In this document: positions 1 to 7,084 of the stretch, piece by piece | How positions within the stretch are numbered: position 1 is the first letter of the stretch | Layout: every line of letters begins with the position of its first letter | DNA from: Gammaproteobacteria bacterium | Lineage (GTDB): Bacteria > Pseudomonadota > Gammaproteobacteria > Pseudomonadales > Azotimanducaceae_A | Length of the DNA: 12,405 nucleotides | NCBI GenBank assembly: GCA_002728935.1 | Contig: PBWF01000010.1 | Span: forward strand, 11,571 to 23,975 | Direction of reading: 5' to 3' | Notes under the pieces: model-generated | Seen by the model: only the letters and a program-made list of their open reading frames with translations | Told to the model about the DNA's origin: nothing | The model's database searches: none | Position numbers and translations under genes: made by a program

Positions 1-443
1 CGGAGTCGGTGCATTTCGTCACTCTTAAGAAGGGTCCCTATCCGGGTCTCTTTATCAAGAGAGTCAAGCGCGAGCAAACCAATCGTCTCCCCTGAAGCAA
101 AAGCAGGTAAATGGCGTGCCTTCGCATCCTCACTGCCAAAAAATAGCACGGCGCAGCTGGCCATGACCGACGAGCCAAAGTAAGGACCGGTATAGAGGGT
201 TCTGCCCATCTCCTCACAGACAATGCCCAATTCGCGGGCACCAAATCCTGCGCCGCCGAACTCCTCTGGCAGATGGACTCCCATCAACCCGAGTTCTGTT
301 GACGCTCGTTGCCAGACATCCCTGGCAAAGGGTGCCTCAGACTCGACGAATGCCCTGACCGCGCTGGGTGGAGACACCTCGTCAAAAAAACGGCCAACCG
401 CCTCTTTAAATTGCAGTTGCTCGGCACTCAGCATCGCGCTCAT
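1..443 (-). CDS. Acyl-CoA dehydrogenase, N-terminal part (3' end cut by window)
   Basis: The 147 visible residues start MSAMLSAEQLQFKEAVGRFF and match the N-terminal helical domain of flavin-dependent acyl-CoA dehydrogenases, including the family landmarks GLMGVHLPEEFGGAG and the following helix GIVCEEMGRTL. Such enzymes make the trans-2 double bond in acyl-CoA thioesters using FAD. The FAD-binding middle domain, the catalytic glutamate and the C-terminal domain lie beyond base 1, so activity and subclass cannot be judged. The ATG at 441-443 has an AGGAG ribosome site at 449-453, 5 bases away, which fixes the start; a second in-frame ATG three codons on has no better site. The moderately divergent N-terminus resembles members that work as paired heteromeric subunits in sterol or terpenoid side-chain breakdown, but that is inference. 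It lies 151 bases downstream of the LLM oxidoreductase on the same strand. Confidence 0.9.
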   Translation of the reverse strand, partial: MSAMLSAEQLQFKEAVGRFFDEVSPPSAVRAFVESEAPFARDVWQRASTELGLMGVHLPEEFGGAGFGARELGIVCEEMGRTLYTGPYFGSSVMASCAVLFFGSEDAKARHLPAFASGETIGLLALDSLDKETRIGTLLKSDEMHRL

Positions 444-500
444 GCTCGCTCCTAAATCCTCACTTCAACCCAACGCACGTTATTTCTGACCCCTGGTGTT

Positions 501-510
501 CGTAATTACG
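501..510. promoter_or_regulatory. Palindrome, possible operator upstream of acyl-CoA dehydrogenase
   Basis: CGTAATTACG is a perfect 10-base palindrome 58 bases upstream of the acyl-CoA dehydrogenase start, in the gap after the LLM oxidoreductase gene. A second perfect palindrome, CCCCGGGG, is at 520-527, and an 8-base inverted repeat (GAACGATT at 541-548, AATCGTTC at 570-577) lies further upstream. The position would suit a repressor site for the downstream gene, but no named regulator's consensus is recognised and 10-base palindromes occur by chance. Confidence 0.25.
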
Positions 511-594
511 ATGCGAGATCCCCGGGGTCTGCTCATGCGGGAACGATTGACCCATGTTTAGCCTACAGTAATCGTTCGGACACGCTCCCCCGCG

Positions 595-1497
595 TTAAAA
601 AATGCCGAGAATCTCCTCGAAAGCGACCATCTGTCCTCCGTTGGCAGAGGAAGGAACGACAATCGGAGTCTTAATGCCTGAGTCAAACCATGCTTCGATG
701 CCATCGCGGACTTCTGTTGCGCTGCCAAACAGTGTGGTATCTGAAAGCCACCGGTCGGTGAGAAAGTGTTGGATACCGTCACGATCTCCCCGCTCTAATG
801 CCGCCTCTACTCCGTCCATTTCCTCAACGAAACCCGCCTCTTTCCAGTAGTTCCTGTAGTTGGGCAACATGGCATAAGGAGTGAGCGTTTTCCGGTTAAC
901 CGCCATTGCTGCTGCTCGGTCTTCATTCACGCAGGTTGGGATCATGTTCCCTACAAAAAAATCTTGGCTCGCTTTGGTTTCATCAGACAGTACGCTCAGC
1001 GAAGCTTCCATGTGACTCCTCGCCCCATTGGCAAAAACCATCCCTTGGCCTATTTCCTCAGCCAACCGAATCATCTTCCGCCTCAACGTCGCGAGTACCA
1101 GCGGTGGAAGCTCTCCCACCCTAGGGGCCTCATGAAGTCGCTCCACAAATTGCCGCATGTCCGAGAGTGGTTTGCCCGCGGCGATCCCTCTCGCTTTCAG
1201 TGCCGGAGCATGACTGACGCCAATGCCGAACTTGAACCGTCCGCCAGAAATTTCATGGATGAACGCTGCCGTGCTCGCGAAATCGACTTCTTGGCGGAAG
1301 TAAATGGGCATGATGCTGGTGCCAAACGATATCGTGTGGGTCACATGGGCCAGCGCCTGACAAAACGCGAGCGAGTCACCCATACTGGGCGCATAAATGC
1401 CCGAAAACCCCCTTTTTTCGATCTCGACAGCAAGATCCAGCGTGGTGTTTCTTCTCCCTGGCATTGCCGCCAAGCTTAACGCGGGTAGTCTTTCCAT
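595..1497 (-). CDS. LLM-class flavin-dependent oxidoreductase
   Basis: This 300-residue protein has the features of the bacterial luciferase-like (LLM) TIM-barrel family. The N-terminal strand is followed by RGFSGIYAPSMGD, then SFGTSIMPIYFRQE at about 57-70, and the diagnostic SGGRFKFGIGVSHAPAL at about 84-100. Family members use FMN or F420 for monooxygenation or hydride transfer on small organic substrates; the SGGRF..G.GVSH form is frequent in the F420-type branch, but cofactor choice cannot be settled here. Length is typical. I chose the ATG at 1495-1497 because an AAGGAG ribosome site (1503-1508) sits 5 bases upstream; the longer reading frame to 1515 would place that site inside the coding region. 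The gene is divergent from the DsbA-like gene and upstream of the acyl-CoA dehydrogenase. A role in the same catabolic route is inference. Confidence 0.85.
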   Translation of the reverse strand: MERLPALSLAAMPGRRNTTLDLAVEIEKRGFSGIYAPSMGDSLAFCQALAHVTHTISFGTSIMPIYFRQEVDFASTAAFIHEISGGRFKFGIGVSHAPALKARGIAAGKPLSDMRQFVERLHEAPRVGELPPLVLATLRRKMIRLAEEIGQGMVFANGARSHMEASLSVLSDETKASQDFFVGNMIPTCVNEDRAAAMAVNRKTLTPYAMLPNYRNYWKEAGFVEEMDGVEAALERGDRDGIQHFLTDRWLSDTTLFGSATEVRDGIEAWFDSGIKTPIVVPSSANGGQMVAFEEILGIF

Positions 1498-1502
1498 CAC
1501 TG

Positions 1503-1508
1503 CTCCTT
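1503..1508 (-). promoter_or_regulatory. Ribosome binding site that fixes the LLM oxidoreductase start
   Basis: AAGGAG on the minus strand, 5 bases before the ATG at 1497. It rules against the alternative start 18 bases further upstream. Confidence 0.75.
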
Positions 1509-1642
1509 GTCTCACTCGTTAGTTATCAGTGGCAGCTTCCGCCCTCAAGCGGGCAGCCCTCTCACTCGCAAAAAAATCGTATTCAATTCAAAGCGCGTCG
1601 CACCGAACGGATATCGAAAAACCGTAACACCAACGAAAATCA

Positions 1643-1671
1643 CTGAAAGACGCTCTCGCCTTGACTATAAT
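1643..1671 (+). promoter_or_regulatory. Sigma-70-type promoter for the DsbA-like gene
   Basis: A perfect -10 box TATAAT lies at 1666-1671. A 4-of-6 match to the -35 box, CTGAAA, lies at 1643-1648 with the ideal 17-base spacer. Transcription would start near 1678, giving a leader of about 17 bases that contains the AGGAG ribosome site at 1682-1686, 8 bases before the ATG at 1695. The -10 match is strong and the -35 weak. Confidence 0.6.
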
Positions 1672-1694
1672 CTTGGCCTCTAGGAGATACAAAC

Positions 1695-2390
1695 ATGGCA
1701 AGACGCAAAAAGGGGTTAGCTGCCCAAAAAGGCCTTGTAGCGCTGGTCGTGCTCGTTTCGGTCGGCGTGCTAGGTTACTTCACTTTCATGGTCGTCGATG
1801 AGCAATCGAATGCTAAGTTTGAGGAAGGCACGCACTTTGAGACCTTAGCCACACCCAGGCGAGTACGCGGCGATGCGATAGAGGTAATGGAGTTTTTTTC
1901 TTATGGCTGTATTCATTGCTTTCGTCTCGAGGACCAGCTTGAGGATTGGCAGGCCTCCATTGATGAAGGGGTCAAGTTCGTTAAACGTCCCCTCATTGGC
2001 TCGGACGCATGGCGCATTCTTGGCCAGCACTTTCATACGCTTGAATCGCTTGAGGCAAGTCCTGAGTTGCACCGGATCACTTTCAGCGCAATTCACAACG
2101 GGTTACGCCGATTCGAGTCAGGCGAGGAATTAGCCGAGTTTATCGAAGACAACAGCAACATCGATGCGCAAACTTATCTTTCTCATTGGAACTCTCCCAG
2201 AGTGGTATCAGAGCTCGCGCTGTCCGACCGACTGAGCCGCCAATCGCAGGTATCCTCGGTACCCACCATTGTCGTTGATGGAAAGTACCGAGTCAGTGTC
2301 AACCGTCTAGTCGGACCAACCCGACTATTTGACGTAACCGATTACCTGGTGAGCGAGACACGCAGGGCCGAGAGTAACGCTGGCTCGTAG
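1695..2390 (+). CDS. Membrane-anchored DsbA-like thiol:disulfide oxidoreductase
   Basis: The 231-residue protein begins with a basic stretch (RRKKG), followed by one hydrophobic segment at about residues 13-34, which looks like an uncleaved N-terminal anchor with the rest in the periplasm. The soluble part is a DsbA-type thioredoxin fold: EVMEFFSYGCIHCF holds the CXXC site at residues 72-75, and SVPTIVV holds the cis-proline at 190, both hallmarks of the family. DsbA proteins introduce disulfides into secreted proteins and are re-oxidised by DsbB. The active-site dipeptide is Ile-His rather than the Pro-His of E. coli DsbA; the histidine that keeps the enzyme oxidising is retained. Start: ATG at 1695 with AGGAG 8 bases upstream. 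It stands alone between divergent and convergent neighbours, so its partners are not indicated. Oxidase rather than isomerase is likely but unproven. Confidence 0.88.
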   Translation: MARRKKGLAAQKGLVALVVLVSVGVLGYFTFMVVDEQSNAKFEEGTHFETLATPRRVRGDAIEVMEFFSYGCIHCFRLEDQLEDWQASIDEGVKFVKRPLIGSDAWRILGQHFHTLESLEASPELHRITFSAIHNGLRRFESGEELAEFIEDNSNIDAQTYLSHWNSPRVVSELALSDRLSRQSQVSSVPTIVVDGKYRVSVNRLVGPTRLFDVTDYLVSETRRAESNAGS

Positions 2391-2480
2391 TGCTATCTCG
2401 CTTAGGCAATGACCTGGGACTGAACTTCCTCACTCAACGCCTTCGAGCGCTGCTGCTCCCTCGCAAAACGGGCTTTTTTA

Positions 2481-2503
2481 AGTGGCTAGGAAGGCTAGCC
2501 ACT
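2481..2503. other. Perfect hairpin in the convergent gap
   Basis: AGTGGCTAG (2481-2489), a 5-base loop GAAGG, then CTAGCCACT (2495-2503) form a perfect 9-base-pair stem between two converging genes. A run of six T lies just before it on the plus strand, but no U-tract follows the stem in either direction, so it is not a classical intrinsic terminator. It could still help end transcription or protect 3' ends. An open frame at 2390-2584 starting with GTG crosses this element, has no ribosome site and no recognisable content, and is not called as a gene. Confidence 0.5.
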
Positions 2504-2535
2504 ATGCTAAGTGCTGGAGAGAAGCAAAAGCATTT

Positions 2536-2606
2536 TACCGATTTGGGCGTGGCTCAGAATGAATGCGCGCACTCAATGCGGTAATGGACTAGGAGCCAAA
2601 TCGGTA
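2536..2606. repeat. 11-base inverted repeat spanning the DUF5916 stop codon
   Basis: TACCGATTTGG at 2536-2546 is the exact reverse complement of CCAAATCGGTA at 2596-2606. One arm lies in the last codons of the DUF5916 gene and the other beyond its stop, with 49 bases between, so the 3' end of that transcript could fold into a long-loop stem. Confidence 0.4.
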
Positions 2607-4985
2607 GCGCAGTTTAACCACAAATGCGTCGGTTAATGGCGAGCGGTAACTGTTTTGAAACAAATCACCAAAGTCCTGATCCAACAGCAGGGCTGCTTGA
2701 TTGGATTGCCTGGTATAAACCACGAACAAATCTGATAGCGGCGCCAGTTCCCATCGGTACCGCGCCTGAAAACTGACTTGCGACACGGAAAAATCGATCA
2801 CGCTTGCGTCACTCGACGCATCGCGAGCAAGATCACCTACGGTATCAGGGATACGATAAGCCTCTTGTCCCCGCGCTTTCACACCGACCCATTGAAGAAC
2901 AAACTTCAACTGCTGTTTCGCTGAAATGAAATAATCGAGGCTCACACCCGGCAACACTTGCTCTGCTTCATAGGTTCCCATCACGTCGCCCCCCCTGTGC
3001 AGGAGCCAGCCATCGCGGTCCAAATAGCTGAGCATTAGGTCAACAGCCAAACGGTCATCGGGCCTCCAGGTGGCATACACAGAATGACTGCCTGAATGCC
3101 CACCCAACTCTTCACCCATATAACCCAGCCGACCACCAAAGCTAAAATTCTTGCTGCGATTCGATGCCCATTCGATGCTGGACATGACCCGGGGATCAAC
3201 TCGGAAAGCACCATTACCAAAGCTGTTAAGGTCATCATACGATCCGGCAAGAAAATCGAGCCTAACCACTAACTGTGTAAGATTGTTAAAGACTGTTCGA
3301 TTTGACAGGAATGCCCCGCCCTGAGTGAAAAGCCCGTCACTGTTTTTTTGTACAAATCCCCTCAAGTCGAACTGGTTGTTTCTAGCCCACGAAAGGTTAG
3401 AAACCGTACGGGTGTGCGCTGACCTCACCCTAAAGTTATCGTTCCGCTGGATGTAGCCGAAGTCGCTCACATCAACTTGGTCATCAAAGTACTCGATCCC
3501 CAGGCGTTGGGCGACGCCTCGCCTGAAGACGTACTCAAAGTCGATAAAGCCACCATAGCCGCGCTCGAGGCCATCTTTGTCCGAGGTGAACGCTTGCGCA
3601 TCCATCTTAAATTTGCCGTTCTCCGACATGTAGTGTCCATCAAGACCAAAGGTCATCGCATCAAACTGTTCATTCAGCACACCCGTTGCTAACAAACCTG
3701 CCGCTCGATACGCACCGCCTGGCTCGTCCTCCAGTAGCAGGCGAGCAGCTCCATATCGGCTCCCATTACCAGTCACAATCCGATCGCCAAGTGGACCTGA
3801 AACCAAGAATTCAGGGTCATCCTCAACTGCAGCTAATACTCCGTACCGCAACTGACCGTTCTGTCCTGTCACTTTTACAGCGCCAAGCAAGTCCGTTGGC
3901 TGAATCTCATCTTTCGCGCGAATCGATTCGCCCTCAGCTAATTCTGGCAACACGGGCTTACCGCCAATGCGGCGCGTATTGACCAACGTGTAAGGAGCTC
4001 CTCGATTACCCACTCCCTGGCCACGGGTATCTGCTCGAGGCGACGCAGTAAAAACCTCTTGCCCTTCGAGGAAGAACAGTCTTTTCTCAGGGAAAAACGT
4101 TTCCGTTGCAGAAAGATTAATCACCACATCATCGGACTCGGCGATTCCAAAGTCCGGGTTAATGGTGGCCGTAAGTTGCAGGTTAGTCGTGGGGCGCCAG
4201 AAAAAATCAGCGCCAGCCCGGTACTCTACATCGTTATCAATCCCGTCGGAGGTAATGCCGATGGAGGGGAATACTGAATACTGCTGTTTTGGGTCGACGT
4301 TGCGTACAGTAATTGATTGGAGTGCTGAAATAAATTTTGGGACGGTCGAAGGCAGTGCGGGCCACCCCCAACGCTCATCGAGATAGGCCACGAAGCGAGA
4401 CATATAGAGCCCAATCCGCCGCTCGCCCTCCACTTTCGGCATTGAGACAATCCCCCAGGGAATAAACATCTCGGCGCTCCAACCCTCCTCAAGTGCGGTT
4501 GTTGCTCCGCGCCAGGCGCCATCCCAATCGTTCGAAAATTGACGCTCCGGTAAAAGGGTGCCATCCATCTGAGTATCACCAAGATTGATACCGAACCAAT
4601 ATCCATATCGCCCTTCACCCGAGGTATCTAACGTTAAATTGATATTGTCCCGTTTGATTTCTCGGTTATCCCGACTTGATAACCGAGAAATCAATGTCTC
4701 CTTCGGCTGACGCATTAGGATGCCGAGATAAAGACCTTCTTCATTATAAAAAAGCCGAACCCGAGTTTCGTGACTGGGCTTTACCAACGTATCGGGGTCT
4801 GTAACTGAGAACTCATCGTACTCGGGCAGATTTTGCCACACCGCATCATTCAGTCTGCCGTCTATAACGACTGGCGAATCAACTTCACTCACTGAAATCA
4901 CGTCATCCGGACTGATATCGACCAGCAGTGCCAAAACAGATGGAGTAAACGCGAGCAGTGTGAGGCAAAAAATGTTGCGAATCAT
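2589..4985 (-). CDS. DUF5916 outer-membrane protein with CBM9-like N-terminal domain
   Basis: The 798-residue protein starts with a signal peptide (residues 1 to about 19, hydrophobic core then SVLA). A carbohydrate-binding family 9-like domain follows at about 33-230, recognised from VVIDGRLNDAVW (39-50), NEEGLYLGI (81-89) and EMFIPWG (172-178). The rest matches DUF5916: NPDFG at 276-280, FFPEKR at 297-302 and FFLEG at 304-308 are its conserved core. The C-terminal half has many alternating strands rich in aromatic residues and ends KLRYRFGS, which suggests an outer-membrane beta-barrel. The biochemical role of the family is unknown; sugar binding by the CBM9-like part should not be assumed. 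Start: ATG at 4985 with GGAG at 4991-4994. It lies 218 bases downstream of the acyl-CoA synthetase on the same strand, so a role in uptake of its substrate is possible but speculative. Confidence 0.88.
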   Translation of the reverse strand: MIRNIFCLTLLAFTPSVLALLVDISPDDVISVSEVDSPVVIDGRLNDAVWQNLPEYDEFSVTDPDTLVKPSHETRVRLFYNEEGLYLGILMRQPKETLISRLSSRDNREIKRDNINLTLDTSGEGRYGYWFGINLGDTQMDGTLLPERQFSNDWDGAWRGATTALEEGWSAEMFIPWGIVSMPKVEGERRIGLYMSRFVAYLDERWGWPALPSTVPKFISALQSITVRNVDPKQQYSVFPSIGITSDGIDNDVEYRAGADFFWRPTTNLQLTATINPDFGIAESDDVVINLSATETFFPEKRLFFLEGQEVFTASPRADTRGQGVGNRGAPYTLVNTRRIGGKPVLPELAEGESIRAKDEIQPTDLLGAVKVTGQNGQLRYGVLAAVEDDPEFLVSGPLGDRIVTGNGSRYGAARLLLEDEPGGAYRAAGLLATGVLNEQFDAMTFGLDGHYMSENGKFKMDAQAFTSDKDGLERGYGGFIDFEYVFRRGVAQRLGIEYFDDQVDVSDFGYIQRNDNFRVRSAHTRTVSNLSWARNNQFDLRGFVQKNSDGLFTQGGAFLSNRTVFNNLTQLVVRLDFLAGSYDDLNSFGNGAFRVDPRVMSSIEWASNRSKNFSFGGRLGYMGEELGGHSGSHSVYATWRPDDRLAVDLMLSYLDRDGWLLHRGGDVMGTYEAEQVLPGVSLDYFISAKQQLKFVLQWVGVKARGQEAYRIPDTVGDLARDASSDASVIDFSVSQVSFQARYRWELAPLSDLFVVYTRQSNQAALLLDQDFGDLFQNSYRSPLTDAFVVKLRYRFGS

Positions 4986-5203
4986 GCGTTCTCCAGTCTT
5001 GGGAATAGCGCAATCACATTGAACAACACCGTGGAAACAGCCCTGAGCTTGACTTCGCTAAGCGCCTTGGGAATCCCTTCAAGACCCGCTCTGAACATGC
5101 CTACCGCAAAGGTTGCTGGCAGACTATCACTGCGAATAGCTGAATGCCATAACTCGAACAAGCTCGAGGAAAAGGAGGCCTCATTCCTTTCTACGGCCAA
5201 GCT

Positions 5204-6748
5204 TTATTCTGGCGCCGGCCCCGGGAATTGCTCCCGCAAAACGCGTTTTAAGACCTTGCCGTTGGCATTTCTTGGAATAACGTCAATGAAAGTCGCTCCT
5301 TTTGGCAATTTAAATCTGGCCAGCTTGCCATCACAATGCTGAAGAACGCCTTCCTCTGTCAGCGACGGCTCTTTGCTCACCACAATCGCGAAGGGTGATT
5401 CACCCCATTTGTCACTGGGTTGACCGATCACCGCAGCCTCAACCACTTCTGGATGCGACATCAGCACGTTTTCTATTTCCGCAGGGTAAACATTCTCACC
5501 CCCAGAGATGATCATGTCTTTGATGCGATCCTGAATGAAGACGAAACCATCCTCGTCTACTGTTGCAACATCACCCGTTCGCAACCATCGGTCTTGCGTA
5601 ATCGTCTCTGCTGTCGCCTCAGGTCGATGCCAATACTCAAGCATAATATGCCCGCCGCGAACCCAAACCTCTCCTTGCTCTCCCGGCTCCACATCATCGC
5701 CCGTGTCATCAACCACTCGAACTTCCGTGTGGAAAAACGCTTTACCGGTGGAGCCTACTTTCTTCAGGGCGTTATCGGCACCGATTACGCACGCAGGACC
5801 ACACGACTCCGTGAGGCCATAAATTTGATGGATTTCTATTTCCATACCCGCATATTGCTCAATCAAACTCACCGGAACCGGCGCAGCACCAGACTGTATC
5901 CATCGCAGTTGATCCGCATGGATTTGCTCCGCCGGCACTTGAATCATGAAATTGAGCATTGCTGGAACCAGTAACGTCGTCGTAACGGCTTCCTCTTCGA
6001 TCAAACTCCATGCCCGCAAGGGATCAAACTCGCGCATTACGATACTAGTGACTCCTCGATAAACGTTGAGCGCTACAGGCGTTAACGCGCCAACATGGAA
6101 AAGCGGCAAGGCCACCAAATATCGGTCGCCGTCTCGTAAATCACAGCTCGCTTCAAACGTTAAGATCGCCCAGAAGACGGTGGCGTGACTATGCACAACC
6201 CCTTTAGGCAACCCAGTTGTGCCAGACGTATACATAATGAACAGCAAATCGTCCCCAATGGCACCAAGGGTGGGCTCAGAGACAGATGCCGAATCGCGAA
6301 CCGCATCATAATGTTGAGCAAAAGGCAATACGCTAGCGGCATCTCCTGCCTCTATCCAACGGACCACATCTGTTTTGTCTCCTCGGGAGTGCAAATCACT
6401 GACAACACTGTGGAATTCGCTGCCGTAGATCATTGTCTCAGCGCCGCTATCTTTAATAATGAATTCAAGCTCGTCAGCAACCAATCGCCAATTGAGCGGC
6501 ACCACCACACCACCGATCTTGGCTACTGCTAAAAATGACTCAAGAAATTCGACGCTATTCATCAAACACAGTCCAACCCGGTCTCCAGGGTTAACACCCG
6601 CGCTTGATAATGCATTCGCCAATTGATTGACTCGTTCATTTAGCTGCGAGAAAGAGAGCCTCAGTCCCATCTGAGGATCAACGTATGCCTCCCGATCGGG
6701 AGTAACAGCGGCTCGACGAGCTAAAAAGTCTCCAACATTCACGTTCAT
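5204..6748 (-). CDS. AMP-forming acyl-CoA synthetase
   Basis: The 514-residue protein has all main motifs of the adenylate-forming (ANL) superfamily: the phosphate loop YTSGTTGLPKG at 173-183, QIYGLTE at 308-314, the ATP-binding TGD at 391-393, the hinge/A8 region with DRIKDMIISGGENVYPAEIE at 407-426, and the late catalytic lysine K498 in NANGKVLKR. It is expected to couple a free carboxylic acid to CoA through an acyl-AMP in the cytoplasm. Length is that of short, soluble medium- or long-chain synthetases; chain length or substrate cannot be inferred. I chose the ATG at 6746-6748 (MNVNVGDFLARRAA), preceded by a GAGGG stretch. A TTG at 6763, adding MRELG, has an AAAGG nearby and is a possible alternative. 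It sits between an acyl-CoA dehydrogenase upstream and DUF5916 downstream, all on the minus strand. Confidence 0.92.
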   Translation of the reverse strand: MNVNVGDFLARRAAVTPDREAYVDPQMGLRLSFSQLNERVNQLANALSSAGVNPGDRVGLCLMNSVEFLESFLAVAKIGGVVVPLNWRLVADELEFIIKDSGAETMIYGSEFHSVVSDLHSRGDKTDVVRWIEAGDAASVLPFAQHYDAVRDSASVSEPTLGAIGDDLLFIMYTSGTTGLPKGVVHSHATVFWAILTFEASCDLRDGDRYLVALPLFHVGALTPVALNVYRGVTSIVMREFDPLRAWSLIEEEAVTTTLLVPAMLNFMIQVPAEQIHADQLRWIQSGAAPVPVSLIEQYAGMEIEIHQIYGLTESCGPACVIGADNALKKVGSTGKAFFHTEVRVVDDTGDDVEPGEQGEVWVRGGHIMLEYWHRPEATAETITQDRWLRTGDVATVDEDGFVFIQDRIKDMIISGGENVYPAEIENVLMSHPEVVEAAVIGQPSDKWGESPFAIVVSKEPSLTEEGVLQHCDGKLARFKLPKGATFIDVIPRNANGKVLKRVLREQFPGPAPE

Positions 6749-7084
6749 ACCTAATTCCCTCAATGGCTTACCTTTAATCGCGCTTCTTTCTTGTCAAAAC
6801 TTGTTTTTAACCCTCAATGGCTGGCCTATCTTCTAGGAACCGGCTGTATATCAGGCCTATAACGCTGAGTTTTACCCAGCCTCGAAAAGTTATCTGTCCT
6901 GAGCTTCGGCTGCTTCCCCGGTGAGTTAGCCGGCCAACCAGTTCCTGGATATATATCTAAATACCCGAGTGCGCTCGCGACCTAATCTATTCGTGGTGTA
7001 GCAACGAGGCGGTGTTTTTGCCAGACGAAATGATCGATTGCTCAATCGCCGACATGACTTGCGCCGCTTTACCTCCTCTTAACT
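6749..7084. other. Non-coding gap between acyl-CoA dehydrogenase and synthetase genes
   Basis: These 336 bases hold no recognisable gene. What can be seen: the 12-base direct repeat described separately; a 17-base hairpin on the minus strand at 6864-6880 (7 pairs including one G-U, loop AAA) without a U-tract; a 10-base palindrome GATATATATC at 6948-6957; and, near the right end, a strong ribosome-site-like GAGGAGGT (minus strand, 7072-7079). The last is followed 15 bases later by a 22-codon frame, MSAIEQSIISSGKNTASLLH and two further residues (6987-7055), too distant for efficient initiation. I see no clear terminator for the gene upstream. Confidence 0.5.
6757..6822. repeat. 12-base direct repeat before the acyl-CoA synthetase
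   Basis: CCCTCAATGGCT occurs at 6757-6768 and again at 6811-6822, 54 bases apart, just upstream of the synthetase start. Between the copies, on the minus strand, is a perfect -35-like TTGACA (6792-6797), though no good -10 box follows at the usual spacing. The repeat could be a paired regulator site or a small local duplication. Confidence 0.4.

Noticed and set aside
964..1479. 171-codon plus-strand frame opposite the LLM oxidoreductase
   Set aside because: Antisense shadow of a well-supported family member; rich in Arg, Pro and His with no recognisable motif.
2390..2584. 64-codon GTG-start frame overlapping the DsbA-like stop codon
   Set aside because: No ribosome site, no recognisable sequence, and it runs through the 9-bp hairpin; the overlap looks accidental.
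4982..5200. 72-codon TTG-start frame filling the gap between the acyl-CoA synthetase and DUF5916 genes, with an ATGA overlap to DUF5916
   Set aside because: The start is a TTG without a good ribosome site and the translation resembles no family I know. The tight spacing at both ends keeps a small coupled gene possible, but I cannot support it.
5420..5974. Long 184-codon plus-strand frame inside the acyl-CoA synthetase
   Set aside because: Antisense shadow of a gene with complete motif support; the translation has no domain features.
6864..6880. 17-base hairpin in the gap before the acyl-CoA synthetase as a terminator for the acyl-CoA dehydrogenase
   Set aside because: No U-tract follows on the minus strand and the loop is minimal.
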